This document shows, one piece after another, positions 48,089 to 57,226 of a DNA stretch of 64,000 bases. Made by a program: the position numbers and the translations under genes. Position 1 is the first letter of the stretch. The number at the start of each line of letters is the position of its first letter. Under the pieces are notes generated by a model. The model was not told the DNA's origin. It saw nothing but the letters and a program-made list of their open reading frames with translations, and ran no database searches. Where the stretch lies: contig NZ_KN050689.1 in assembly GCF_000745425.1 (NCBI RefSeq), forward strand, positions 26,465-90,464. The letters run 5' to 3'. The DNA is from Beijerinckia mobilis. GTDB lineage: Bacteria > Pseudomonadota > Alphaproteobacteria > Rhizobiales > Beijerinckiaceae.

Positions 48089-48922
48089 TTAAGAACGGTT
48101 TCTATCGTCCCAGAAGTCGGGCCAGGTTTGCGCCAGCCTGCCGCCGAGACGCACCGGCGCGACACGCGTCGCAAGTCCCTGCCCATCGGTTTCCACCGCG
48201 ACACCGCATAAAGTGGCCTGGCCGCCCGCGGGCTCCATGCGCGATCCCGGTAATTTGGTGACGAAACGGCGCATCGGTTCGGCCTTGTCCATGCCGATGA
48301 CGGAATCGTAATCGCCGGTCATGCCGGCATCCGTCATATAGGCGGTGCCATGCGGCAGAATCTGGTGATCGGCGGTGGGTACATGCGTGTGGCTACCAAC
48401 CACGAGAGAGACACGGCCATCGACAACATGGGCGAAAGCCTGTTTCTCGCTTGACGCCTCGGCATGGAAATCGACGACGATCGCGTCGCAGGCGGCCCCC
48501 AGCGGACAGACGGAAAGTTCGCGTTCGACCGCCGCGAAAGGATCGTCGAGCGCATCCATGAAGATCCGGCCGAGCACATTGATGACGAGAACTCTCTCGC
48601 CCTTTTGCGTCTCGACGAGCGCGGCGCCACCACCAGGCGTTCCCGAAGGATAATTGAGGGGCCGGATGAGACGCGGCTGCCGGGTGATGAACACCAGAGC
48701 CTCGCGCTGGTCGAATGCATGATTGCCGAGGGTGATGCAATCAGCGCCCGCATCGAGGAAATCGGTGCAGATCGATTCCGTAATGCCAAACCCTCCAGCG
48801 GCATTTTCGCCATTGATGATGATACAATCGAGCGACCAGGCGGATTTCAGCCGCGGCAGATCCTGCAGGATGGCGGCCCGGCCAGCCCGGCCGATGACAT
48901 CGCCGATGAAAAGAAGACGCAT
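48089..48922 (-). CDS. ymdB: YmdB-type metallophosphoesterase
   Basis: Calcineurin-like phosphoesterase of the TIGR00282 / YmdB family, 277 residues. Di-metal ligands are in FIGDVIGRAGR, IINGENAAGGFG, TLGNHAFDQRE and VGSHTHVPTADHQ, all intact. The Bacillus homologue hydrolyses 2',3'-cAMP. The frame is open 42 codons upstream, but ATG at 48922 (MRLLFIGDVIGRAG) is the family start. Repeat at 49019-49046 separates it from fau. Confidence 0.93.
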   Translation of the reverse strand: MRLLFIGDVIGRAGRAAILQDLPRLKSAWSLDCIIINGENAAGGFGITESICTDFLDAGADCITLGNHAFDQREALVFITRQPRLIRPLNYPSGTPGGGAALVETQKGERVLVINVLGRIFMDALDDPFAAVERELSVCPLGAACDAIVVDFHAEASSEKQAFAHVVDGRVSLVVGSHTHVPTADHQILPHGTAYMTDAGMTGDYDSVIGMDKAEPMRRFVTKLPGSRMEPAGGQATLCGVAVETDGQGLATRVAPVRLGGRLAQTWPDFWDDRNRS

Positions 48923-49018
48923 GAAAATTCCTGACGTGTCGGCCAGCGGCCGCCGTGATGATGGTCGTTCCCAGGCCGGAGGCAAAGCCGGGAGTTCGGG
49001 CGCTCGCTGTTCCTGATC

Positions 49019-49046
49019 GAGCCTTCCGGAAACATCCGAAAGGCTC
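49019..49046. repeat. Short palindrome related to the dispersed repeat
   Basis: GAGCCTTCCGGA (49019-49030) and TCCGAAAGGCTC (49035-49046) pair with one mismatch around ACA, resembling the repeat family core. It lies just after the fau stop on the minus strand. Confidence 0.5.
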
Positions 49047-49051
49047 ATGAG

Positions 49052-49675
49052 TCAACCGGAGGCGGAGAGGGATGCACAGGGAGTCACCCCCTCCTCGGTC
49101 AGAAGATAATCCAGCTTCTGATCATGCGCCTCGGCGGGCACACGGTCCAGAATCTGGCAGGAAAAGCAGACGCCGACCGCGATGACCCGCTGGCTTTCCC
49201 TGAAACTTGCCAGCGTCAGATCATAATAGCCAGCGCCATAGCCGATCCGGTTTCCCTCACGGTCGGCGGCAGCGAGCGGCACGAAGAGAAGGCCCGGTTC
49301 AACGACAGCCGCCGTTACCGGCGGCTCCGCGATACCCATCCGGCCTTTGACGAGAATGTCTCCAGGCCGCCAGCGGCGGAAGGTCAAAGGCGTGCCGCGC
49401 GGACCCGTCACCGGTAGAGCCACCGAAAAGCCCGCATCATCGAGCGCGCATAAGAGGGGCATGGTCGCGGCCTCGGCGCCGATCGCCCAATAGGCGCCGA
49501 CAAGATCCACTTCATGGGACGCAGGGAGAGGTGATTCGGCGAAATGCGATTTGGCGAAGGCCAGGCCGGTTTCCGCAAGGAAGGGGGCAAAGGCCGCCAC
49601 GGCCTCAGCGGACAGGGAAGCGCGGCGGGCGAGCGCCTGAGCCCGCAAATCCGCCTTGCTGGCGGAAAGAATCAT
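49052..49675 (-). CDS. fau: 5-formyltetrahydrofolate cyclo-ligase
   Basis: Recycles 5-formyl-THF to 5,10-methenyl-THF using ATP (also called ygfA), 207 residues. The signature GNRIGYGAGYYDLTL is intact, preceded by PGLLFVPLAAADREG. As in many bacteria, it lies immediately downstream of 6S RNA and zapA (reading on the minus strand zapA - 6S RNA - fau), so it may be co-transcribed with the 6S RNA. Confidence 0.94.
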   Translation of the reverse strand: MILSASKADLRAQALARRASLSAEAVAAFAPFLAETGLAFAKSHFAESPLPASHEVDLVGAYWAIGAEAATMPLLCALDDAGFSVALPVTGPRGTPLTFRRWRPGDILVKGRMGIAEPPVTAAVVEPGLLFVPLAAADREGNRIGYGAGYYDLTLASFRESQRVIAVGVCFSCQILDRVPAEAHDQKLDYLLTEEGVTPCASLSASG

Positions 49676-49711
49676 TGAGGTCCGCGCTTGTGCAGATTGA
49701 TTAGAGAAACG

Positions 49712-49858
49712 GGCCGCGATGGCCGTGGGACATCGATCCCGGGAACCTACAAAGTAGGTGGGCGCCGTTTATCCTGGCCCACGGGCCAAGTCAGGGACAG
49801 CTCCCTTAGAGATCGATAAGGCCCCGGGGAAACAGATCCACACGCACCCCGCAGCGCC
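49712..49858 (-). ncRNA. ssrS: 6S RNA
   Basis: On the minus strand, between zapA and fau, lies the alphaproteobacterial 6S RNA: CCCCGGGGCCTTATCGATCT, then AAGGGAGCTGTCCCTGACTT, GGCCCGTGGGCC and CACCTACTTTGTAGGTTCCC. The long imperfect rod with a central bubble that mimics an open promoter can be drawn from both ends (GTGGATCTGTTTCCCCGGG pairs with CCCGGGATCGATGTCCCAC). 6S RNA sequesters the housekeeping RNA polymerase in stationary phase. Ends are approximate by 10-15 bases. Confidence 0.85.
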
Positions 49859-49980
49859 GCAGACCCAATTTAGGCGAGACGCCGGGAAAATGCCAGTTCT
49901 TCACGCGCTCGCCGGCAGGATTTTGTGGCGATGAGATTTCCCGGACGTTCATTCCCGCCCATCCCAACCATGAGCATTGA

Positions 49981-50481
49981 TCACGAGTTGGATGTATCGA
50001 GCGAGGCTCCCGCCTCCTCGGGGGGAGATTTTTCGGCAGGATCCGTCTCCGCCGATCCCGCCGCGGCTCCATGGGAAACCTGAGGGATGGCTGCGAGCGC
50101 GGGACGATCCGAAACCGGGCGCTCGGACGCATTGAGCCGCGTCGTCACCCGTTCGATTCGATCAGCGATCCCGTTGAGCGAACGGGCCAGATGATCACAC
50201 CATTCCGCTTCGCCACGGGTCTGCGCCGCCATACGGGCTGCCGCCGCGGCACGCTCCGCCTCAATATCCGCGAGCTTGCTCTGGGCTTCCAGCAATTCAT
50301 CGGCAAGCGTGATCGCCGCCATGACGGTCAGGCGCTGATCGCCGATTTCGCCGAAGATCCCCTTCAACTGGTCAATCTTGTCATCGACCTGACGGGCAAG
50401 GCCACGCAGATGGGTTTCCTCCCCATCGCCGCAGGCGATGCGATAGACCCGGCCCGCGATCGTTACAGCCACTTGCGCCAT
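49981..50481 (-). CDS. zapA: Cell division protein ZapA
   Basis: Z-ring associated protein, 166 residues. The ZapA core is at residues 1-95 (AQVAVTIAGRVYRIACGDGEETHLRGLARQVDDKIDQLKG, then RLTVMAAITLADELLEAQSKL and a coiled coil). The C-terminal extension is Pro/Ala/Glu-rich, common in alphaproteobacteria. It precedes the 6S RNA and fau, and a DUF4164 gene lies upstream. Confidence 0.93.
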   Translation of the reverse strand: MAQVAVTIAGRVYRIACGDGEETHLRGLARQVDDKIDQLKGIFGEIGDQRLTVMAAITLADELLEAQSKLADIEAERAAAAARMAAQTRGEAEWCDHLARSLNGIADRIERVTTRLNASERPVSDRPALAAIPQVSHGAAAGSAETDPAEKSPPEEAGASLDTSNS

Positions 50482-50760
50482 AAGGCCCTAACCCCTGAAC
50501 TCGGACGCCAGGCAAGAAACCCTGCGTACCCCTCGAAATGAATCGCCATCGAAACGTTTGGCTTTCGCACCGATCCACTGAAAAATGAGCGCATTTTCAA
50601 GTCTTTTGAGCCGCGCGGCGATTCTCTTCATACCCAAAATGCTTTTCGAACGAATGATCGGATTGGCTGAAAAGTGCTTCCATCCAAATTTCCCGGCACA
50701 ATGTCCCGGCAAATGTCGGGACGCCATCGATTCTTTTGGCGATTATTTTGGAAAAGCCGA
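50482..50760. other. Intergenic region between DUF4164 gene and zapA
   Basis: About 280 bases with no gene. ATGAGCGCATTTTCAAG near 50584-50600 resembles half of the dispersed repeat. Confidence 0.4.
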
Positions 50761-51192
50761 TCAATCGTGATGTTGGCCCCGCGTGGCCGCCGGATCGGCA
50801 GCAGGAGCGGGGATGTCATCGTCATGACGCCGGTGCGTTTCATCCTCACCATCGGATTGCGGGCGCTCCCCATCACCGGCCACAAAAGGCCCGTCGGCCT
50901 CCGGTTCCATTCCGGATTCCGTGCGGGTCAGGATCAGCTGCAGAGAATCGCCGACGCTCTGCAACCGCGCCGAAACTTCCGCCTGCGCCTCGGCCAAAGC
51001 CTCGTTGCGGGCGAGGGCGGCATCGAGTTCGAGCGCGAGACGCGAGCGGTCTTCCTGCAGGAGACGCAATTCCGCCGCGGCATCGCTGCGCATCTGGTCC
51101 TGCCGCAGCCGTCTTTCGCTGGCGGCTTCGAGCCTGTCCAGCATGGCCTCGATCCGCTTCAGGCTTCCCGCCAGTTCATCCGATATGGGCAT
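50761..51192 (-). CDS. DUF4164 family protein (coiled coil)
   Basis: A predicted 143-residue protein. Residues 1-100 form an Ala/Leu/Glu-rich coiled coil (DELAGSLKRIEAMLDRLEAASERRLRQDQMRSDAAAELRLL), the DUF4164 pattern. The tail is acidic and His-rich. It is usually next to zapA in this order, so a division or Z-ring related role is inferred from context only. The frame is open 19 codons upstream; ATG 51192 (MPISDELAG) is the family start. Confidence 0.78.
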   Translation of the reverse strand: MPISDELAGSLKRIEAMLDRLEAASERRLRQDQMRSDAAAELRLLQEDRSRLALELDAALARNEALAEAQAEVSARLQSVGDSLQLILTRTESGMEPEADGPFVAGDGERPQSDGEDETHRRHDDDIPAPAADPAATRGQHHD

Positions 51193-52178
51193 GGCGTCGA
51201 TCAATCCTTTTGTCTCCGTGAGCATCGCCGACCGGGGAGCGTATTTCAACCGTTTCGAACTTCAGCGCGCTGGTTTGATTTGGAATCCGTATCAGGCCGG
51301 GCACAAGCTTGCCTGATGCGGGTCTCTCCGGATGCGGCCGCCAGGCATGTTCGCCTGGGCTCGGCGGCATTCGTCTGGTCAGCGTGACACAAGTTTCTCC
51401 GGCGCATCTCCCGAACAGACTTCACCGCAAGGCTTGCCGTCATTGTAAAGGAGGGTTGGGGCGAGATCGCGGCTGCCCTGCCAGATCACTTTCCGAGTCA
51501 CTTTACGAGTCACTTGCCGGATCATGTGCAGAGTCTGATCCATGCGTCATGGTGACGCAGTAAAATGTGATTTCAAGGATTGGCGGATTTAAAATCCAGT
51601 CATTTTGCCGCACGTATCTTGGGCTCAACCGCCACCGCACCAGCCGCAACCTCTTTCTGGACTGGACCGATGCGTCTACATAGGACAAAGTACCGTTTCC
51701 GATCGTGATCGGAGAGCCTTACAGCAAGAGCCCGCGACGGCCAGAGCCTCTTGCCGATCGGGTCGTCCCTTGGCTGCCCCATGCCGGCACCAGATCCCGC
51801 CACGAGCGCTCGGCCAGACAATGTGCCCACAGCCCCTCTGTCGCAGCCTGCCGACGGAACGGTTCTGTATACGCTCTAGTTTTCGCCGCTTTTGCGGGTA
51901 TAAGAGCATTATAGAGGTCTATTTTTCCACCTGCCGCAAAAACTTTTCGATATTGAATCTGGTTTCATGTGCGTGAAATCGGAAACCACTACGATCTTTC
52001 GGGCTGTTTCTGGAATATTCATCAATCCGATACATTCACACCCATAATTCACACATGTTGAATTATGGGGATACTTGACGAAATGCCTATTGACGCGCCA
52101 TAAACTGCGAAATTCGCGGCGCAATGCCAATGAAATGGCGCGTTACAGACGAATTGGATCTGGAGAGGAGCTTAACGG
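51193..52178. other. Intergenic region where tkt is expected
   Basis: Nearly 1 kb between the DUF4164 gene and gap, with no convincing gene. In many alphaproteobacteria tkt is here. Visible contents are a small tandem repeat (GAGTCACTTT-like units at about 51484-51520) and the operator-like palindrome at 52041-52069. No tkt remnant is recognisable. Confidence 0.55.
52041..52069. promoter_or_regulatory. 11-bp perfect palindrome upstream of gap
   Basis: CCCATAATTCA (52041-52051) and TGAATTATGGG (52059-52069) pair perfectly around CACATGT, 110 bases before the gap ATG. A TTGACG at 52075-52080 follows as a possible -35 box. Together these suggest an operator next to the gap-pgk promoter. The binding protein is unknown. 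Confidence 0.55.
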
Positions 52179-53186
52179 ATGGCGGTGAAAGTCGCGATCA
52201 ACGGGTTTGGTCGCATCGGGCGTAATGTGTTGCGGGCCATCGCCGAATCCGGCCGCAAGGATATCGAAGTCGTCGCGATCAACGATCTTGGTCCGGTCGA
52301 GACCAATGCGCATCTCCTGCGTTACGATTCCGTCCACGGCCGGTTCCCCGGCGAGGTCAAGGTCGACGGCGATACGATCGACATCGGCACCGGCCCGATC
52401 AAGGTCACGGCGGTGCGCGACCCCCACGAATTGCCGCATGCCGCGCTCGGCATCGACATTGCCCTTGAATGCACCGGCATCTTCACCGCCCGCGACAAGG
52501 CGGCCGCCCATCTCAAGGCCGGTGCCAAACGGGTGCTCGTCTCCGCGCCGGCGGACAATGCCGATCTCACCGTGGTCTTCGGCGTCAATCACCAGAAGCT
52601 GACCAGGGATCATCTCGTCGTCTCCAATGCTTCCTGCACCACCAATTGCCTCTCGCCGGTGGCCAAGGTGCTGAATGATGCAGTCGGCATCGAGCATGGC
52701 TTCATGACGACGATTCATTCCTATACAGGCGATCAGCCGACGCTCGACACGATGCATCGTGATCTTTATCGCGGCCGCGCCGCCGCGCTGTCGATGATTC
52801 CGACGACGACCGGCGCTGCCAAGGCCGTCGGCCTCGTCCTGCCGGAACTCAACGGCAAGCTCGCCGGTTCATCCATCCGCGTCCCCACGCCGAATGTCTC
52901 GGTCGTCGATTTCAAATTCGTCGCCTCACGCAAGACGAATGCCGAGGAAATCAACGAGGCCATCCGGCAGGCCGCGAACGGCCCCTTGAAGGGCATTCTG
53001 GGCTTCACCGATGCTCCGAATGTCTCGATCGATTTCAACCATGATCCGCATTCGTCCATTTTCCATATGGACCAGACCAAGGTCATGGAAGGCACCTTCG
53101 TGCGCGTCGTGTCCTGGTACGATAACGAATGGGGCTTTTCCAACCGCATGAGTGATACCGCAGTCGCAATGGGGGAGCTTCTATGA
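52179..53186 (+). CDS. gap: Glyceraldehyde-3-phosphate dehydrogenase, type I
   Basis: NAD-dependent glycolytic and gluconeogenic enzyme, 335 residues. NAD site NGFGRIGRN at residues 8-16, catalytic Cys153 in [12 protein letters not shown], and the catalytic His in [10 protein letters not shown]. Asp36 (AINDLG) indicates NAD preference. GGAGAGG lies before the ATG. pgk starts inside the last codons (ATGA overlap at 53183-53186), so the two are translated together. Confidence 0.97.
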   Translation: MAVKVAINGFGRIGRNVLRAIAESGRKDIEVVAINDLGPVETNAHLLRYDSVHGRFPGEVKVDGDTIDIGTGPIKVTAVRDPHELPHAALGIDIALECTGIFTARDKAAAHLKAGAKRVLVSAPADNADLTVVFGVNHQKLTRDHLVVSNASCTTNCLSPVAKVLNDAVGIEHGFMTTIHSYTGDQPTLDTMHRDLYRGRAAALSMIPTTTGAAKAVGLVLPELNGKLAGSSIRVPTPNVSVVDFKFVASRKTNAEEINEAIRQAANGPLKGILGFTDAPNVSIDFNHDPHSSIFHMDQTKVMEGTFVRVVSWYDNEWGFSNRMSDTAVAMGELL

Positions 53187-54412
53187 CACGAACAGGACCG
53201 TCCTCACCGTTTCCAACCCTTGATGACGTGGCCGTGGCCGGAAAGCGCGTGCTCGTCCGCGTCGACCTCAACGTCCCGATGGAAAATGGCGTCATTACCG
53301 ACGCGACGCGCATCGACCGTATCCTTCCCAACATCCGGGAAATCTCGCAGAAGGGCGGCAAGGTCATCCTTCTGTCCCATCTCGGACGGCCGAAGAACGG
53401 GCCGGAGGCAAAGACTTCGCTGAAGCCCGTCGCCGTCGCGCTCGAACATCATCTCGGCCATTACGTCTCCTTCGCCTCCGATTGCGTCGGCGATGTCGCG
53501 AAAAGCGCTGTCGCCGAAATGAAGGACGGCGACATTCTCCTGCTCGAAAACACTCGCTTCCATAAGGAAGAGGAGAAGAACGACAAGGCTTTCGTCGACG
53601 CGCTCGCCGAATTGGGCGATATTTATGTCAACGACGCCTTCTCGACGGCGCATCGCGCCCATGCGACGACGGAAGGCCTTGCCCATAAATTGCCCGCCTA
53701 TGCCGGTCGCACCATGCAGCTCGAACTCGAGATGCTGACCAGCATGCTGGCGCATCCGCAGCGGCCGCTCGCGGCGATCGTCGGCGGCGCCAAGGTTTCG
53801 ACCAAGCTCGAACTGCTCGGCAATCTCATGCGCCGCGTCGAATATCTGTTCATCGGCGGCGGCATGGCCAATACCTTCCTTGCGGCAAGCGGCAAGCCGA
53901 TCGGCAAATCGCTCTGCGAGATGGATCTCGCCGATGTGGCGCGCAGAATCATGGCCGATGCGGAAGCCGCCAATTGCCAGCTGGTTTTGCCGGTCGACGC
54001 GATTGTCGCGCCCAAGCTCGAAGCCAATATTCCGACCCGCGCCATCGATATTGATGAAATCAGCGAGAATGAGATGATTCTCGATATCGGGCCGCGCTCG
54101 ATCTCGAAAATCGTCACTTTGCTCGGTTCGGCGCGCACGCTTGTCTGGAACGGTCCGGTCGGCGCTTTCGAGGTCCCCCCCTTCCATGTCGGCACGGTGG
54201 CGATCGCCAAGGTTGCAGCGCAGCTCACCAAGGTCTCGGCGTTGGAAACAATCGCCGGCGGCGGCGACACGATCGCTGCCCTGAATCAGGCCGGCGCCTA
54301 TGATGATTTCACTTATGTCTCGACCGCCGGTGGCGCCTTCCTCGAATGGCTCGAAGGCAAGCTCCTGCCGGGCGTCGAAGCCTTGCGCGGCACGGCCGAG
54401 CTCACTGTCTGA
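53183..54412 (+). CDS. pgk: Phosphoglycerate kinase
   Basis: Makes ATP from 1,3-bisphosphoglycerate; 409 residues. Hallmarks: [74 protein letters not shown] and the C-terminal [10 protein letters not shown]. It overlaps gap by four bases. A perfect 15-bp hairpin at 54571-54614 lies between it and fba, and fba is about 660 bases further on, so it may not be in the same transcript. Confidence 0.97.
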   Translation: MTRTGPSSPFPTLDDVAVAGKRVLVRVDLNVPMENGVITDATRIDRILPNIREISQKGGKVILLSHLGRPKNGPEAKTSLKPVAVALEHHLGHYVSFASDCVGDVAKSAVAEMKDGDILLLENTRFHKEEEKNDKAFVDALAELGDIYVNDAFSTAHRAHATTEGLAHKLPAYAGRTMQLELEMLTSMLAHPQRPLAAIVGGAKVSTKLELLGNLMRRVEYLFIGGGMANTFLAASGKPIGKSLCEMDLADVARRIMADAEAANCQLVLPVDAIVAPKLEANIPTRAIDIDEISENEMILDIGPRSISKIVTLLGSARTLVWNGPVGAFEVPPFHVGTVAIAKVAAQLTKVSALETIAGGGDTIAALNQAGAYDDFTYVSTAGGAFLEWLEGKLLPGVEALRGTAELTV

Positions 54413-54570
54413 TCGCGGCTGCCCGGCTCCTGCCCGGAGCTGAGGCAACGACAGCCGACGGAGCGGTGCGGTTTCCGGAACGCTCCTCGAAACCAAGCGC
54501 CTCCACCATCAAACCGAAAAGCGGACATCCCTTTTCGGTTTGATGCGTTTACAAATCCAAAGGACAAATC

Positions 54571-54614
54571 CAAGAGCATCGCTCGCGAATCCGATGGATC
54601 GAGCGATGCTCTTG
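54571..54614. repeat. 15-bp perfect hairpin
   Basis: CAAGAGCATCGCTCG (54571-54585) and CGAGCGATGCTCTTG (54600-54614) pair perfectly around 14 bases. It could terminate pgk transcription or belong to the repeat family, because the AGAGCAT start is shared with it. No T-run follows. Confidence 0.65.
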
Positions 54615-54668
54615 AGCCTCTCCGATACGTCCAGAAATGCTCCCCTCAAGACCAGAGCATTTTGCGAA
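54615..54668. repeat. Dispersed palindromic repeat, copy
   Basis: AGCCTCTCCGATACGTCCAG, AAATGCTCC and AGAGCATTTTGCG keep the family order, with several mismatches. Confidence 0.5.
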
Positions 54669-55070
54669 CCGAAACGGCTCCAGCGCCGGAGAATCGGTTC
54701 TGTCCCGCCGCATTTCCACCATCAACATGCGTGAAACGACAGACACGGCAGAAATTCTGGTCGCGGGCATCGCCATGCAATCAGTCGCTGAAGATCGGAT
54801 TCGCAGTGCATTTTGGATGGCGGCACGAGGCTCCACTTGAAAGCGAAAGTATTTTCAATTGTTTCGACGCGAAAATGCTCCGGTTTTACAAGCTTCCGGC
54901 GGATCTTCCCCAAAATATCGCGTCACGCATTCGTATCAGAATCATGCATTGTTGATATATCGCCCTATACTAGGGCTTGGCCGGGCCATATCTTCAGTTC
55001 TGCTTGCGGAACCTGAAAGGGCGCCGTACGTCCATGTCATGACGGGATCAATCATTAGAGAGGGTTGAGA

Positions 55071-56096
55071 ATGAACAAGGATCAATTGGCGCAAGTCGCC
55101 ATCGCCATGACCGCAAACGGCAAGGGACTCCTCGCCGCCGACGAAAGCAGCAGCACGATCAAGAAGCGTTTCGATGCGATCGGCGTCGAATCCACTCCCG
55201 ACACCCGTCGCGATTACCGGGAATTCATGTTCCGCACCGAAGAAGCGATGCGCGATTATATTTCCGGCGTCATCCTCTATGACGAGACGATCCGCCAGAC
55301 CGCCAAGGACGGCACGCCGCTCGTCAAGCTGATCGAAGCCGCGGGCTCCATTCCAGGCATCAAGGTCGATGCCGGCGCCAAGCCGCTCCCCAATTTCCCC
55401 GGCGAAACTATTACCGAAGGGCTCGACGGCCTCGCTGGCCGCCTGAAGGAATATTATGATCTCGGCGCGCGTTTCGCCAAATGGCGCGCCGTCATTGATA
55501 TCGCTTCCGGCATCCCGACCTATGGCGCGATCCGCGCCAATGCCGCCGCGCTCGCCCGCTATGCGGCGCTCTGCCAGGAAGCCAATATTGTGCCGATCGT
55601 CGAGCCGGAAGTTCTGATGGACGGCGACCATTCGATCGAGCGCTGCTATGAAGTCACCGAATGGGTGCTGAAGACCGTCTATGAAGAGCTTTTCCTTGCC
55701 CGCGTCTTCCTTGAAGGCACGGTCTTGAAGCCCAATATGGTCGTTCCCGGCAAGAAGGCCGCCAAACAGGCGAGCCCCGAGCAGGTGGCCGAAGAGACCC
55801 TGCGGCTGTTCCGCAACACGGTGCCGCTGGCGGTGCCTGGCATTGCCTTCCTCTCCGGCGGCCAGTCGGATGTCGAGGCGAGCGCCAATCTCGACGCCAT
55901 CAACCGCCTCGGCCCGACGCCCTGGGCCATCACCTTCTCCTACGGACGCGCCCTGCAGGCAGCGCCGCAGAAGGCCTGGAGCGGCAAGCCCGAAAACGAG
56001 CCGGCCGGACAAAAAGCCTTCACCCACCGCGCCCGCATGAATTATCTCGCCGCGCTCGGCCAATGGTCCGATACACAGGAGAAGGCGGCAGCGTAA
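55071..56096 (+). CDS. fba: Fructose-bisphosphate aldolase, class I
   Basis: Schiff-base aldolase of 341 residues. Visible motifs: LLAADESSSTIKKRF, YRE.MF, AKWRAVIDIA with the substrate-binding Lys, VPIVEPEVLMDGDH, and the Schiff-base Lys in EGTVLKPNMVVPG; SGGQSD and ALQAAPQKAW complete the class I picture. Class I enzymes need no metal. Start: ATG at 55071 after GAGAGGGTTGAGA. A strong terminator follows at 56194-56233. Class I fba after gap-pgk is common in Rhizobiales. Confidence 0.97.
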   Translation: MNKDQLAQVAIAMTANGKGLLAADESSSTIKKRFDAIGVESTPDTRRDYREFMFRTEEAMRDYISGVILYDETIRQTAKDGTPLVKLIEAAGSIPGIKVDAGAKPLPNFPGETITEGLDGLAGRLKEYYDLGARFAKWRAVIDIASGIPTYGAIRANAAALARYAALCQEANIVPIVEPEVLMDGDHSIERCYEVTEWVLKTVYEELFLARVFLEGTVLKPNMVVPGKKAAKQASPEQVAEETLRLFRNTVPLAVPGIAFLSGGQSDVEASANLDAINRLGPTPWAITFSYGRALQAAPQKAWSGKPENEPAGQKAFTHRARMNYLAALGQWSDTQEKAAA

Positions 56097-56516
56097 TAGC
56101 AGAGAGCCGCCGCCCTGCTCTCGCAGGGTCAAAGAGCGATCAGTCAGACTCTTCGCTCTTTGCTCAGCTTTCTATTTGTCCCGATGTTTTGTGAGCCCCA
56201 CGATGGATCCCCTCCGCCGTGGGGCTTTCTTTTCAACCCAAATCCCCTTGATCCTAACCTGTCGAGATCCATGAGATCCGGCGGGGAGCCAAGCTTCAAC
56301 GCAATAAGTCGTGCTCATCGAGACCTCGTTTCAGAACCACGTTCCGCAGCGATTGATAGATTCCGCAACTTTTATTGAATGCTGTGATCGCGATGAGCAT
56401 ATTCTCGGCGAAAATATCCGCCATAAGGATCAGCCCTCCATCTACCGCAAAGGCACGACCCTTTCCGCGTTCCTGCCACGCTGTTGAAACAGCTCCGAAT
56501 CGATCGATCGCATCCC
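56097..56516. other. Region between fba and the ThiE-like gene
   Basis: About 420 bases holding the three hairpins described under the terminator. Beyond about 56240 no gene or clear promoter is seen. Confidence 0.45.
56194..56233 (+). terminator. Rho-independent terminator after fba
   Basis: AGCCCCACG (56194-56202) pairs with CGTGGGGCT (56218-56226), followed by TTCTTTT. Two further hairpins, CCCTGC/GCAGGG (56113-56128) and AAAGAGCG/CGCTCTTT (56131-56161), lie between it and the stop codon. Confidence 0.8.
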
Positions 56517-57161
56517 ATGTCCGAAGCCGCTCCGCGCCTTTATCTGTTCACCCCGCCGATCGAAGACGCGGCCGCCTTCGCCCCGCGCCTCGAAGCCGCT
56601 CTCGATGCCGGTGACATCGCCTGCGTCCTGTTGCACATTGCCGAGACGGCAAAGGGCGATGCCAAGACTATTGTGCGCGCGCTGACACCGCTGGTGCAGA
56701 AACGGGATATCGCCTGCCTCGTCTGCGACGATAGCCAGCTCGCGGCGCGCGCAGATACCGATGGCGTCCATGTGGAATGCCCCGAAGGAACGGAGCAGGA
56801 AATCGAGATCCTGAACGCGGCTCTCACCGCCATGCAGCCGCGCCGCATCGTCGGCGCCGGCGGCATCCACGACCGCGATACGGCCATGCGCATCGGCGAG
56901 GCGGGTGTGGATTATCTTCTGTTCGGATCTCCCGACGTCGAGGAACCGCTAGAAGATCTTCTGGAAAAGATCGGCTGGTGGTCCGAGATTTTCCAGGTCC
57001 CTTGTGTCGGCCAAGCACATCGGCTCGAAGCCGTGCCGGCGCTCGCCAAGGCGGGCGCCGATTTCATCGCGCTCGGCCGCTGCGTCTGGGAAGATCCGCG
57101 CGGTCCCGCCGCCGCCATTGCCGGGGCTACGGAACAATGCCGATTGGTGGCGGCTTCTTGA
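56517..57161 (+). CDS. Thiamine phosphate synthase-like protein
   Basis: A 214-residue TIM-barrel protein of the ThiE/TenI family. Recognisable are RLYLFTPPIEDAAAFAPRLEAALDAGDIACVLL, QKRDIACLVCDDSQLAARADTDGVHV and VGAGGIHDRDTAMRIGEAGVDYLLFG. Canonical ThiE has a GLPPxDxxxxxK / GHxSxTK type loop and a VGISxH motif; these are not evident, so it may be a paralogue (a family often adjacent to fba in Rhizobiales) with another substrate. thiC is 4-6 kb away on the other strand. The start is ATG at 56517; the frame is open 11 codons upstream. Confidence 0.75.
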   Translation: MSEAAPRLYLFTPPIEDAAAFAPRLEAALDAGDIACVLLHIAETAKGDAKTIVRALTPLVQKRDIACLVCDDSQLAARADTDGVHVECPEGTEQEIEILNAALTAMQPRRIVGAGGIHDRDTAMRIGEAGVDYLLFGSPDVEEPLEDLLEKIGWWSEIFQVPCVGQAHRLEAVPALAKAGADFIALGRCVWEDPRGPAAAIAGATEQCRLVAAS

Positions 57162-57226
57162 TGAAGGATGTCGAAGGCCAGGGACGAGGCGAGCGAGGGA
57201 GCGAAGGACGGGGCGAAGGAGGAGGA

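Larger units (their letters stand above)
54413..55070. other. pgk-fba intergenic region with repeats
   Basis: About 660 bases with no gene. It contains a 15-bp hairpin (54571-54614) and at least two repeat-family segments (54615-54668 and 54838-54888). Confidence 0.5.

Noticed and set aside
53204..54496. A 430-codon minus-strand frame opposite pgk
   Set aside because: Antisense shadow of pgk.
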